NCBI RefSeq assembly: GCF_047663525.1
Contig: NC_092591.1
Coordinates: forward strand, 26,321,001 to 26,385,000
Length of the DNA stretch: 64,000 nt
Direction of reading: 5' to 3'
Source of the DNA: Anas platyrhynchos
Taxonomy: Eukaryota > Chordata > Aves > Anseriformes > Anatidae
Each line of letters begins with the position of its first letter. The first letter of the stretch is position 1. The position numbers and the translations under genes are program-made. The notes below the pieces were generated by a model. The model saw nothing but the letters and a program-made list of their open reading frames with translations. It was not told where the DNA came from and searched no databases. This document shows positions 22,001 to 37,000 of the stretch, piece after piece.

Positions 22001-25000
22001 GTCAGCCCAATTCTAAGTGATTTTACACAATGCATCTTTTAATATGTATCATTGTTTGCAGCAAGTATAGCAAGGGATATGTTTCTCTTTCACGTATAAA
22101 ACTGGAGATACTAGTAAAGGTACTAAAACCTATAGCTGTTAATACTGACTAAAGGCACATAAATCAGGTGTTGATCTCTGTCAAGCTTAGCCTCTTTCTT
22201 CAACTTACATATTTTCAGCAAAGAAGAAGTCTGCCTTATTCTGCATCTCCTTCATAATCTCTCTTTTCCAGTTTGAAGAGTTGACCAGCATGTGTTTGCG
22301 GCCCAGCACAAGCAAGCGGGCATTGTTTTTTGCCAGGCAGTTGACAGCCTCAAATAGCTGCAGAAAACAAAAGCAAAACCAACAATTTCCTTAGCTGTAA
22401 GACAAGAATGGCAGGAAGCACTCTCACATCTGCATGTCACGTAGAGGGACTTCTGGCATACCCTCGTTTCCTACAGTTCTTACCTGCAACACAAGTTATG
22501 TAGATAAGTAACCTGAGTCCATAATAACAAAGGAAACAACAACAACAACAACAACAAAAAAAGATTGTAGGAAGCTGTTCTCAAAACACAGAAAATGCAT
22601 TGCTATTTTCAGCCTTTCCAGCTCTTGCAGGTTGACATGCCTGAATTCAGTAGGAGATTTCAGAAATCCAGAGCCAGCTGAGGGACCTGAATCACTTTGG
22701 GATTCAAGTAGTATTTTGCCCTGGGAATGATTCAGCAGAGAAGCCTTTGTTGGTGTTGCAGAGGACCGAGCCCCAGCCACAGCCGTTCCAGCCCCACCTG
22801 TTGTCCAAACCCCAGAACTGCATCTGATCTGGGCTGTCCTGCGGGGAAGAAGCAAGCTACAGCAGAAGGAAATTCGTGACCTCAGGAATAAGGGTTTGTG
22901 AAAGCCACATCCAGGCCAGCCTCCCACTTATGAACCAACATCCTGAGGTGACAAATTCACTGCGACGCTGGCAGCTCTTCAGAGGGACTTTTTGCCTGCC
23001 TCTGAGCTGTGCCAGTTCAGCAATATGTGCTGCTCTGGGCGGGCATCGGGGCCACGACTGCGGCCTTGGCTTCCCCTCCCTGCTTCGCCCAGAGGTGACG
23101 GCACAGACTGACCTTCAGCCTGCAGACTGGCACCACGGGTTGGTCACAAAGCAATGCTGTTTGAATACTGCCCAGAAAGAGGAAAACTCTTTCTTGAGAC
23201 TGAACATCATGTTTGAAGGCCAAGGACTGTATGCTCAACCTCCAGGGAAAGGTGTTTCCTAATGTGCAACTCTGTTTGCTGATGTGCAATCTCCTGATTT
23301 TACTCTAATCCCTCTTTATAGCTTTTCTAGCTACTTCCCTCTTCCTTATTATCTCTTCTCCCTGCTATACCTCCAACTACCTTTCTCTTTCTCTTGTTCT
23401 TTCCTTTCCTTTTATGATCATTATCATTATTTGTTATCATCAGCCTTTGTTCCAGGAAATAGACAGATTTTTTCTTGCAACCCTAGAGTACAAATTGGCA
23501 ATGCCTTTGGTTTGACCTACCTGGAAGTAGCAGTGGAAGGGGTGCTCCCACTCATTCCTGTCTCAAGCCACACATTGCCACCACTTCAGTGGCACGGGAT
23601 CTAGCAATGTCCCTGCTACCTGTGAGCTCACCAATCCAACAAGAGATTGTTTTATTCTCTGCAGGGCTGAGCTTGCAGCCACACTACTGAAAGACCTGAC
23701 ACAAGGGGAAATAATGGGAAGAAATCACTGGAGGTAGTGAGGCCAGCAAGTGTGAGTGCCCCTTTCGGCAGAGGACCTGTAGTCAGCTCAAACCAAGTGT
23801 GCCATGTATCTGGCAGTCAGATGGACCTTCTTCTCCTACAGTTTATTAGAATACATGGTTCTCTACTATGAAGGGCTTCTGGGAAAAAAAAAATGAGGTG
23901 TGGGTATAAATTAGCTACAGTTTTGCAATGGACAAACTCAAAACAGCCTTAAATCTTAATAAAATCAACTGGACTCACCATTAAAAACAAACAGAATCTC
24001 CTGCCTGCATAACAGCATGTTGTCCCTCCTCTAGTTGCCACAAAGATTAAACTTTACTTACACAAATAAAACACAGAAGATAGAAATTGGTTTTGATTTC
24101 ACAAGATGCAAATAATTTTGTTCTGCACACCCCCTTGCCTGACACAACTTTACAAAACAGCATTTCATCTCATTTTGGGCTTGGGCACTTAACAAGGGTG
24201 GTCTACAGAGAGACACAGAACTTATGTGGGGGGTTTCCCTGAGTGTGTCTACTCCCACGCCTGGCGGCTTCTCAAGAAAGGAAGACATGAGACACACAAT
24301 AATAACACTCGCTTTAGTCATAGAGGAAAATCAACATAGTACTGTTAACAAAGAAGCAGTAGTGATATCTCGCTTAGAAAGAAAGAGTATTTTATTAATC
24401 TCATATTTCCAAAAGTTAGAGAGTTGTTATCTGCCACTACACAATGCACATTTGCTATAGGCAGCAGCTTTTTTGTCGAGCTCTATGAGCAACAGCTCCG
24501 TGTAGAGGCACCCTCTGCATGTTCCCACACTAGCTGGGCAGCAAACCTCAGATGTTCAGCTGGATAATTGTTCAAAAAGCAGCGTGTGGAAAACATTTAA
24601 AAATCTGCAGCACACACATTCCCCACGTTATTCATTTTCTCAAGAATGAGGATTACAAAATCAGTAAAAGAATGAGCTTTTATAAATATATAACAGATAT
24701 TATAATAGCATATATAATAGTAACACCTAGTATTATCACTATTTACAAATATTATCTTTCAAAATTGGTCAGCAGAGCATATGAAAAGCTCATTTTCTCT
24801 GAAAACTAGAACTGTGAACTGCCATTTTGCAGGGAAGAGAAAATGAGCATGGTTCAATTCATGTGGCCAGATGCAGCTGATTCTGAGAAGCACCAGGAAG
24901 CTGTGAACTGCTGCTGCTGTGCTGCACACATCACTGCCACGCAACAAGGTACTGCAAGTCCTACCGGATTATATAAATAGCTATCACTTCATCGAGTCTT

Positions 25001-28000
25001 ATTTCTTTTCCTCTGACAGTGCACATCAGGGTCCATGCTTCTTTCTGAACCAGAGACATTTTAATCAACTGTCTGTAGAGATCACTAGATCCCTCCCCAC
25101 AAAATTCATGCTCATTAGGAGCTGCAGAATGGGATCTGTTTGCAATCCCTTTCAATTATCAGCTACATTTAAATAATCACTGTGCTGTCCCAGTCTTCGT
25201 TTAATGAGATCTTTCTCAAGCTTCTCCTAAACACCTCACCGACAACATGAACAGTTTCGTGTTCACAGCAGGTTAGCAAATTGGACTCAGATGGAACCAG
25301 GTTGCAGCCACAAGGAAGTATGAAACTGCACACAGACCAGTGCTGGAGTGCAGACCACTGCTCACACATGTATGATATCTCCCAACGTGGATCTTTGAAG
25401 CATTTTGCGATTAATTTTTATAGGAAAAGCATAAAATGGATGCATGTGTACAGTGTACATGCTCTGGTTATTATTTCTGCACCCTAAGCTGTGGATCAGT
25501 GGAAGAGCAGCACGCTCGTACAGCAGCCTGGCTGAGTGCATACATTTATCTTTCCTTGGGACAGTCCCAGAGATAAAGGCAGGCAGCTATTTCCCCGCAA
25601 GTAAATGAATATTTGTTTTGTATCTGCACCAGTGCAATTTCATGGAATTTCCCCTCCACCACCACGCTCCTGCCCTCATAGCACAATGCACCTTTTTTTT
25701 TTTTTTAATTTTTCAGTTGTGCTGATACCTTCTTTTCATGGGGCCATGAGCTCACACTCAAGGGCAGGAACTTCTGGATCAGAGGAACCAGAGAGCACAA
25801 ACCCCACAGCAACCTGCTGGGGTTTAGCCACGTTATACAATCCCACGTTACAAAAGTCCAAGCTTTGCCAATGTGAAATAGAGCAACTGAAAATGCTGTA
25901 GCTGGTAATTTTATATTTTAAAAATCATCAAGTTATACCCTAAAAGAATCACTTTTCAGGTGAGGATTAACTATTAACATATTTGCATTGGAAGGGAATG
26001 CTTCATTACCAATTCCTGGGAATAGTTCTGCAGCAACCCCCATGCCCAATTCTGCACAACTGAACAAGGCTAAAACACCGGAGTTAAGTTGAAGGGGCAG
26101 ACAGTCCTTGTCCCATTGGAAAACATATCCTCATTCTTTCAGCTGTACAACAGCCTCATGAAGTGAATGCATACTTAAATCTCCCTTTTACACAAGTGCA
26201 TGATGCAGCACAAGGAAGGCAGGTGAATTACTCCACCTCATACAGGGAACCATGAGCAGAGCAGGGTACGGATTTCCTACAGCCAGTCATCCACTCTCAT
26301 CACTAGATCACCCAGCGCCACGCGTCCCTTTTCCAAAGGTTAGCTTTCTGTAAGACAACCTTTCTCCTTGGACACAGCCGGTGTTTTCCCATTTGGCGGA
26401 TGGGAAATCCCTAAACGCTGTGCTCAGAGGCACACCCTTTGGCCCTCAGCAAAAGGTGGTGGCTCACCTGCCTACAGCTATAGCAGGAAGAAGAAACCAG
26501 AAAGTTTAAATCAGTTTAAATTTGTTGTTAATAAATCATGTGAGACATTTTCTGAACATTTGGTTTTACTGGTTGCCATTTAAAAGCAAAACACACCTAC
26601 GGCCTGGTATCTGCTAATAACAGCAACAAACTGCTGAGTGTTGCTGCTATTTATTTTCACCTGCTGTCAGTGCTGCCTCCCACCCAGTCCTGGAGCTGTG
26701 CAAGTGCAGAGGAAACCTAAAACCACCCCACTGACCACAGGTACAGAGCTGGCCTGAGCACACCATCAATCGGGGCTGAGCATGAGCGCTCTCCATGGGG
26801 TTATGCAAGGGAACACTTCCCACCATCAATACATTTATTTGATTTAGTTTGATCATTTTTAGTTCCCTTTTCCAGATTGCAGATAAAGAAGTTCAAAAAA
26901 CATGTGCACTTATGCGCCACACAGGAGAGTGAGCCATGCCGGGACATGGGAGGTATTTCCCCAGCACGACCAGTGCAGCAGGGAGGGCAGGGTGCTGCCT
27001 CCCGGAAATTTAACAACCAAAGCAACCCTATCTGTCACTTTTCCACCGAGCCCAGTCATTTTGCTGAAGCAGATTCAACACCATTATCAAAGCAACAAAG
27101 ATAATGGAAGCTGCTTCTTATATTCCCTACATTATTGCTGATGACACAGGGTAAATTAGTCTCAAAGTCCTCAGTGTAAATTAGTCTCAAAGTCCTCTTC
27201 CCTCAAATGCAGAAGCTGCATACATGTTTCTTGGTTTCCTGCAGATTCCCTTCCCCTGAATAGAAAGTGGCAGCTACTTAGAAGAGAAAGCTGTAATGGA
27301 TTAATAAATAACAGCAGAAGCTCGAGCAGCCTGGGTTATTGTACTGCTCAAGACAGGCAGTACCTAACTCTTGAGAACTACCTTCTACAATACTGAGGGT
27401 TTCTGTAGTGCTGCAGTTACAATGCTGTTGGGAATATTTATATACCATGTTACAGCATGACTGTGCAGATTGATGCAACACACACATCATCATGCAAAAC
27501 TCTACCAATGACACCACTTTACACATCAGGACAGCAATCATGCAACGCTTAACATGTTTCTACCTGTCTACGTTGACTCCACACCTAGAAATGCCATATC
27601 CTCTCCTGAGCGCACACACACACACACACACACACCTTAACTTCCACGACTCATTAGAATTTGTGGTTCACTTTTAGGTGCCAGCTTTTGCTCTTGCCTT
27701 CAAAGCGAACTCTGGTAACCAAAGGCAGAGTATGGATTGAACAGGAAAACTAAACCACATTAAGTAAAGATATCCAAGTTGATTTCACATAGATCGAGGA
27801 TGGTACAGCAGCCTCAGTCTGCCCAGAGGAGATGATGCCCAAATGCAGCTCTGCTGTTTGCAGAGAAATTGGTATTCAGAGGCATCCAAGGGATGCTTCT
27901 GCAGCCAAATGCAACCTGACTGGGTACCAAGACCCCAGGCGTTTCAGCAGGTGCCGATGTTCCCGTTGACAGCAAGTGCATCCTGACTCATGCGCCTTCT

Positions 28001-31000
28001 TGATTCCCAAGTAGCATGGTGAGTAAAGCAGAGTTATAAAGAGTGACCTTAAATGGATTCAACTTAGGCACAGAAGCAATAGCATGTTTTATATTTTCCT
28101 GTTTACACGGCATCCTGGATATTATCCCAGTAATAGAGATACCTTTAATTACTACTATACTTGACTTCAAGTGAAGGTGGAACCTGCTCAAAATAATCTG
28201 TGAAACAGTCCTGAATGTGGAAGTAGTATGTTCATAATTAGACTCTGGCATTAAATTCTGCTGTATTATAGACTACAGGTAAATTTTCCAATTCCAAACA
28301 AGCTTGAAGAGACACCTCTACAAAACAAACTTCTGTAAATTACCTTTAAATTTGGGAAAGCTGTTGCAGATTTCTTCTATGCAATGTGAAGACAGGGATA
28401 GGTCCCCATCCTTCCTAGCAGAGATGTGAGTAAAAATAAAAAAGGTTCTGAAATAGATATTTTCTAATATATAATCTAATTACAGCCATATCCTGTCATT
28501 ATTCCCAAAAAGCATGATGAGCAGTCATTGGATGAATAGCAAATCAGTACTTTCTACAACAATCAAGTGGGATGCATGCAGGGACCAAGGACATCATATA
28601 TACAAATTATACAAATCACTTTATTTGTGTGTGTGACATGAAGGATAGGGAGGCAGGTGCAGGACCATCAGCTGGAAGAAACACCAGCTTTTTGGAGTCT
28701 GTTTTTTCAGAATGGATTGCTGCTTTGAAGATCTCAGGCCCTTCTCCTCAGACCTTACAGTTCACAAACCTTGTAGTGTCACCATTCTTGAATACACTTA
28801 TGTCACTCTGTTTGAATGGTGGTATTTTCAAGATCATAGAATCCTAGAATCTTCAAGGTTGGAAAAGACCTCCAAGATCATCCAGTCCAACCGTCCCCCC
28901 ACCACCAATGTCACCCACTAAACCATGTCCCTAAGCACCACATCCAACCTTTCTTTGCCCCCAGGGACGATGACTCCACCACCTCCCTAGACAACCCATT
29001 CCAATGCCTGACTGCTCTTTCTGAGAAGAAATATCTCCTCATTTCCAACCTAAACCTTTCCTTACAGAACTTGAGGCCATTCCCTCTTGTCCTATCACTA
29101 GTTACCTGTGAGAAGAGGCCAATCCCCAGCTCCCCACACCCTCCTTTCAGGCAGTTGTAGAGAGCAATAAGGTCTCCCCTGAGCCTCCTCTTCTCCAGAC
29201 TAAACAACCCCAGTTTCCTCATGATCTTCAGATGAGTAAAGGTCAACCATGGATAAATAAAAGAGAAATGGATAATGATAACGGTTAGCAAAGCATGTTA
29301 TTAAATGAACAATGCCAAGAACTCCGAAATGATGGCTAAAGAAGTGATTAGGAGCTGGAGAACTGCTGATTTTCATAGTATTAATTTGTAAAAGAGAAAA
29401 ACAGCTTTGTTCTTTGACTCTTACAACAATTTAAGAACTATGTGAACACAAACATTCCTTAGTTGCATAACTGAATTTTTGAAAGTTGAGTTTTGAAAGT
29501 CACTGCAGTGCCAGTTAAGTTTCTCAATCCACAAAAAAATCTGTTATGCAGCAACAGGTTTAGAATCACATGGAGACAAAGAAACAATAATATTTTTGTT
29601 AAACATCTACAACAGCGTTTTTTTTTATCATTTAAAAAAATATACCATTGATTTAAACATGCAAACTGACCCATACCCATTGATGTTGGCTCTGTAATTA
29701 TGAATTAGGCATGAAGATCATGACAAAGTGTGAGTTTGAAATCCAAAGTAGCATTTTTGACAAGGCAACAACTAAAACTGGGAAATGTCCATATTCACAA
29801 GGAAAATTTAGTAACACAGTCATTTTCTGCTTTTGTCACAAGTGTAGCAATGTAAAATTTCTTTAAGGCTTCAGGAATTCAGAAACACACAACCCACAGC
29901 AGCAGTCACAATCAATAATCTGAAATCCCCTCCTAGGCTGTTTGACCTAAGTGATCTCAGATGCTGCACCTCTCTACCACAGCCTGCATCTTCTACTACT
30001 CAAAGCATGTTGAAAAAAGGAGAGAGCATGGGTGAGAACTACAAAACTAGGCCATCTCACATGGCTCCTGTTGTTTTGGCTCCACAGTCTCTACTTGGCT
30101 GCATGACTTTGAGGGGCAAAAAGATTAGCCACGTGGCTCCCAACCCTATTTCCCATCTACCTGATTTCCTGCAACTGTGTTTGTGGTAGAGAACATGGAG
30201 ACTTCTGCTGGGAGAAAAGCAGGGGGGAGCACAGTTGCTCTGTCTATAAGCAATCAAATTCATCTATATACACATCAGAGGTTTATTCGTATGGACAGTC
30301 ACATTTTTAATATAAGATGTTAATCTGAGACAAAACCGGGCAATAAAAGATGTAGGTATGATACAAAACATGGCTTATAAGCTTGGTTCATCTATTCCAA
30401 ATGCAAACAGTTTTAGACTTCGTTTGTTCTCCCTGAAAATTACACCCTGAGGTACTTCCGCAGAAAGTAAGATCAAGCACCTGTGTCACTCAAGTCTTTT
30501 CAGGAATGAAAGCACAATTTGTTGGAATGCAATTCTTTAAATATTAAGGATAAAAAGTCTCTCTTGCATATGTTAAAGCTTTAAAATATACTCTTGCCCA
30601 AGAGATTAATTCTCCAGAAATAATGACAGGCTTACAATATCATACCTAATAATTCCTGGATTCTTCCTGTCCTGAATAATTCCTTCCTCAGAGTTAAGTA
30701 TCAATACCATAAATTAAATAGATATTTTTTTTCCTCAAATTGCAACTAAAAAAAGGAAATTCTAATGATAAAAGAATGGCAGATTTTAATCACCTTGTTC
30801 TTTTGATAAGGTTTATTATGAAATTCAGAGAATCAATTTACACAAGTAGATCTGCTAAATCATGGCACAACACCCCTTCCAAATTTCAATAAATTCTGTT
30901 TGGCAGACTCTCTCTTAATCTTCTTCTCAAGCCATGTTACTCAGGTTATGGCTCAAGACATTAAAGAAAGAAATACACCTACGTTTCCAGTTGTTGAATG

Positions 31001-34000
31001 ACTGAAACTAGTAATTGATGTTCTGGATCAAAACTTAAGTTCATGCAAACCTGTAACCTATTTCTTTAAAAAATAGTACCAAATGATTCCATTACCCTTA
31101 TTTTAATACTTTAACCTCACCTGTCTTCTCTATTTTTTCTATGTATCTGATTTGTTGCATACTTTCATCTCCTTTCTTGCAACAAAGAAAAAACAGCAAG
31201 ATCTTCACAAAACTCATGAGGCATCTTATATGGATTTTTTTTTTTAATTCAGACTTCTCCTGGGAATTCACTATTTTGTATCAAAACCTGAGGATCTTCA
31301 AAGTATGAAAGATTTATCAGTATCAACCCTTGACACCCAGGAAATGAGATATAGGTGATATAGGTGATTCTATCAGTGATTATACAACAGTAGGAAAATA
31401 AGCATATAAAAGTTCAAAGGACACAAAGTCTTGCTTATGTGTTTCCACATCTCAATACTATCCTATGTTCTCATTCTTGAATTCTTCCTGCTTGTGCTGC
31501 TGTTTCCTCAATAGTACCTTCTCACTGTTCACTACACATAGTTTTATTGCACTAAGTACTGCATAAATATCCCCATTATTTTCATGAGCAAGTAAGTTAT
31601 ATATAAATGAAAAGGTATAAGGTTTTACTTATTTTTGTATAGGCTACAGAAGTAAAACTTCATCTGTCAGTGATATAGACTGTAAATGGAAAAGTTGTCC
31701 CAGCTGAAGTCTCAACTTCAGGAGTCAGCCATCTTTCACTGGAAACCCAGCTTGACATTACACTGGTATTTTTGCATTTCTACTATGTCTATAGCAGTTT
31801 TATATAAAAACTTATATAAAAAACTATCATTTCTCATTGTAGAAAGAATGTAAAAAGCTAGCTATTAGAAAGGAATATTTGTGAATTATATGCAGCTGTG
31901 CCAGTCTTTGATCTTGACAGGCTGAGTCAGAAGCTATGTTTAAGCACTGAAAATCCAAAATGTGAGCAGGACCTCTGGGTGTTGGTGGCAATGGCGGTGG
32001 GTCGTTATGAAAATGAAAACACAAGATCAACTGATCTTTTCCACAGATAGGAAATAACTTGGTGCAGGACTGAGATCAGCTTTGTAAGATTGAAACTGAC
32101 AGTTTAAAAGATACCAATGTTGTAGCTCTCACCACTGTCCCATGCAGATGTCTGAACAGCGTCACTGACCTAGTCTGATGCTGTGTTTTCCCCCTCTCCC
32201 ATCTGTGGTTCAAAAAGTCCCAGACGGTACTTTTATTCTTTGAGGAAAGGTGCTGCACCAGATGGGGAGATCAATGTTATGGCAGACACTGCCTTGATGC
32301 AGTACAAGACACAGTAAACCTGTGCTTCTGCCGTGACAACCTACCTTTTAATAATCTAGAGACTTACAGAAAGACTTTAAAATACAGGCTATTTCTGTGC
32401 TCACAGGTAAACAGGCTTATGGTCCAGGTAGGATGGCACAGTAACCAACGGAACTCATCCATAAATCAACTGCTTGCAATCAATAAAAAAAAAAAAAAGA
32501 TTTAGACTACAGTATGATTAGACTACAGTATGAAGCAAATATTTATGACACAATTTTCACATAATTTTTGTTTCTTATTCCTACTATTTTGCAGTTGCTT
32601 GCTACAGATTACTATGTAGAGCTAAAGAGGCTACCTCCAAAACCAGTTGTTCCTATAAGAGCCATTTTCCAGTCCTTAACCCAAATAAATACATTAACCA
32701 ACACTACCCAAGTCTGGTGATTTCTCTGTGAAAGATGAAAAAAATGTTTAATATGACAGAGAACATATCAAATGTTTTTCTTCAGCAGGACAAAAATCAG
32801 CAGAAATAAACTAAAGCACAAAGGTCTAAGGTGAAGAAGCAGCAATTAGGCCCGAGCCAGGCCTACCTACCCTGCACGCATACCTAGGGACAAGGGATTT
32901 CAGCAGAGAGGGACTAAGGCAGGAATCTGTTTAATACTGGTATAAGCATAACTGGTATTTACCAGAAAACTTAGGGGGCTTTAATATTTCAGCATTATTC
33001 TTCTTGACACAGTTATTAACTCGGGTTGCACAGCACTGGAAACTCATGCTATTTTACTGCTAGTATCGCTGCTGCCAACATCTGGGCCTGGAGATCCTTG
33101 GCAGTGAAGGTCTGAAAGCCCCTCAGAGTGACTATGATTCACAAGATAAAATTTACTTTAATGCTTTTAATATAAGTTTATTGGTAACAGTCTGCAGTAC
33201 TCAGTATCTAAACACTGGCCAGGTCAGTGTTTATCTTAAGTATTTTTCTTTAACTCAGGAGATAAGATAGAGTATCTGACAAACAGATAATATTGTCAAC
33301 TCCCACAAATTAATTATAGATGATATTTGGCATTTGTCTAAAAGCTCCACCTCATGGGAACAAAGGGTTATATGAAAATCTTTGTCAACTTTGTCATTTT
33401 TTGCCCTTGTAGTCAGACAAATAAGCTTGTGAATACGATCACCACAAAGGCTCAGGTAATAGAAGCCAAATAAGAACATCCCATTCCCTATTTCATAAAA
33501 GGATCTACCTTCTTAAGGCAAATTTCATTTTGGGGACTCAGCATTATGGTTTCCAGCTGTCTGTATGTGACTACACCAGCCAGCCATTTGAGGAATTCTG
33601 CTGCATCTTTCCCTCCTTTGCCCATTCCAGTGGAAAGAACACACACCCAAAAACACCCCCTACAGCACCCAGGTCCAAACATCTGTGCTCAAGTGTAAGG
33701 GACTGCTGTAGCTTCAGAAGTATTTTGTATACAGACAATAAGCCAAATGTATCAGATAATTCAATGTTAAAACTCTTTCATATTAGTGGTTATGATAGCT
33801 AGGCTGGCAGAGTGATGGGGCTTGTGGAAATGAGAGTGAGTGGGGCAAGAAAAAAAAATTCTATTCTTTAGCATTAGTATTACTGAAAGCCCATTTGGGG
33901 ATGCCCATTCAGTGGAAAGACAGAACTCTTTACTCTGTGAGACATGAAAATATGAAGTATGACATATGTATCGCTGAGAAGTGAAGAAGTCAAAACCTCC

Positions 34001-37000
34001 ACGTCTTTTATTTTAAACCACTTCCTTTAACTGTTGAGTCTTAGGGCCAGCATGCATAAATGGATTTAGACAGACAATACAAACCTTTACAGGGATATCA
34101 CATGTAAACACAAATGGATTTAGATGCTGAAAGCAGTGCAGCAAAATTAACATTAGACAAACCCAGGATGATGACTCTTAGTAAGGATCAGGGTAAATCA
34201 ACATCATTAAGACTGTCTGGTTCTGCTCTGTGGCTACCCTCTTGCATCTCTCTTACTGCCACTTTATTTATTTATTCAAATATGTACCAACTTAGGACTG
34301 CAGTGGAAGAAAATTCCTATCAATCAATCAATCAGGTAGCAATATAGGTAATAATAGCACTTAATAAATACCTATCTTCAATTTATAGAAACATAAATTT
34401 TCATTTAATGTAGAAGCTCAAATTCCAATGAACCACAAATCTAACATGCACCATCATACTACTTTTTTTTTCCATTGCAAAGCATAAGCAATACCTAGTT
34501 TACCCCAACATCACATAATTAGGAATAAACAAGGAGAGAAGGCATTAGCAAAGAGGATTCTTCCACATGAGTATACCACCTAAGTCAGGAATAACTCCAT
34601 TGAACCATTGGATCTGAACTGGCTTTGAACTTCTGTTAGAGAGCTTATGCCTCTATGCTGATATACTGATAAAATTGCTTGGAAAATAGAGTATATGATG
34701 TTAAATAATTTTGACAACATCTTTAGCTTGTGACTCACCTGACTCATTATAACTTCAATGCATGTTTCCAGATAGAACTGTGAAAAGAACTGTTCAGATT
34801 ATTAAAGAACTATCTGGTGAATAATAGATCAGGAGAAAACAGCATCACAAGTTAGTATCTCTGTGCAGAAAGGAAAAACACTAGATACTTGTAAATATTA
34901 GTATGAAATACGTAAATGATTGGAAGTGGAGAATTTCCTAAGAGATAGGTTTCGTAAAAATACATGGCAGGTCAGTAAGTACGATGCCAAAGACTAAGCA
35001 TTCGAAGTAATTTACATTGTAGTTTTGGGGATCATATTTAGAGAAAAATATTTATAGAATAGAAAATACAGATTTTTATTTGATGGATACACATAAAAAG
35101 TAGAAGTCTATGAAGCATCTAAATGATGCTTCATAGGGGTATTTCTTCATTGAATGGTTTTCAAAGTCTAATTTTTAAGACCTTGAGGTGGGTGTCTTTC
35201 TTGGAGGTCAGCTAGTGAAGAATTCTGTTGATGTACAGTGGTTAGTACCATAGGGCTGTAGAACCATGGCTACTAGTAAGTAAATACACGTACACAGTTT
35301 AAGCTTCTAGTTCATTCTCTATCGTTTAGAAAAATGCACAACAAAAGATCTAAAACGTCATAAAACCATGTAAGCAGCATGAAATATCATGCTAAGAAGC
35401 AAATATGGAAACCGTTTGGAGAGTTTCTGCAAGTAACAAACAATATTCTGTTGCTTTACACAAAGAAATAGGAATGACCTTATACACAGGTCTCACCTCC
35501 ACAGCAGTCAGCCATTGACTTGCTAACACTATCACTGCATGCCCATGAGGAGACCCAGCAGATAAAAGGCTCATTTTCAGGAGATCCTGCAACTCAGGGA
35601 AGATTTTGGAGTTTATTTCAGCTGGGGACTTTTCTCCTAGAAGCAGTCTCGAGAAATCCCCATTCTTCAGAGTTCATTCTATATGACAAAAGAAGTACCC
35701 ATGCAGATTAACACTGCCTGTGTTAGAAATTACCCTCTGGTAATTTTTTAATGACAATTTGAATAGCAGTAGCAAAGGTAGCCATAGCTTGTTTTTTATG
35801 CTCTTGGTACTGGTATTTTTACCATATCACTACTGCTCCTCATATGACACCTAGCAACAAAATCATTTACAACTCCCAGCATGTGTGATAATACCTTAAT
35901 TATGTTTTGTATGAATAAATCAGGTCTGATTAGAACCATTACTAGACACACTTGCAAGGCTTCCAGGTATTTCATGTTTTATACTATTCTAGACTATGTT
36001 TTGATTGCATCGGTGTTCGGGAATTAGATGGAAGATGCCAAAACACTGTTCCCTTCTCCTGCTATCTCTGTTTAACCACATATTTAACCTCAGCAGAGGT
36101 GTACCACAAATGATCCACAGAAGACTGCAGTGGTTTGCTGTAGTGTCACAGACTCGAACTGCCTTTCTGAGGCGCAATTAATTTTGAATTTTATTTAAAA
36201 ACGTATCATTAATCTCTTACAATTAAGTAAGAAAAGATATTGGGAATTTTCATTCTATGAGATATAAGAATTTACTTTAAAAATAGTGAAAATTTCACAA
36301 AAAGCTTTGGCTTGTTACACTACCTACAAGAAATCTGCAAGACCTGAATACTTCAGAGTTGCTCACAGTCAAATGGGAGACCAGCAGTTATATAGTGAAG
36401 TGCTGCTCTCCCCAGTCCTATTTGAGGAGCTTACTCTTTAGCCCAAGAGTAGCCCGTATTTTCATCACATGCACTCAGGTACAGCAAATACCCTATCAAG
36501 AAAGGAACACAGTTAAAAATAAGAAAGACAGATAAATCCATGACACCTAACTTGTATAACTGTATGCAATATTTAATTCCAGATGATTTATAAAGAGTAC
36601 GTGCTACCTATTTCAGATGGCCTGAAAAATTACAAGGTAGCTGGAAACTGCAAATGGGTAATACCCACCATTTTCTCAGCACATAAAGTAGAGGCCACCA
36701 TACAAAATTATCAGACAGAAGGTTTAAAGGAAACAGAAGCACAGACATTATATCATATCTTTTGTAATTGTAAAACTCATTGCCACAGGATGCTTTGAAA
36801 ACCAGAAGTATTTGGGGAAAGTAATTAAATAAATTTATCCCAGAAAATTCTATCAGTGGCAATTACATCTGTTATTCGGGAGGCAGTTTTTTCAAGAGTA
36901 AATAAATAAATAAATAAATCTGGGAGACTATAACAACAGGAATCATCCCTCCAAACTTGGTAGAATTTGAAGAGTGAGATCCTCTTGCATCTGATGTACA

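Noticed and set aside
23310..23420. Long pyrimidine-rich tract with a plus-strand open frame of 106 codons
   Set aside because: Low-complexity CT-rich DNA giving a Ser/Leu/Phe-rich product; no acceptor-exon structure follows that I can support.
28911..29291. 126-codon minus-strand open frame containing a [17 protein letters not shown] motif
   Set aside because: Lies within a truncated CR1 3' end. Such peptides recur wherever CR1 copies occur and do not mark a separate gene.
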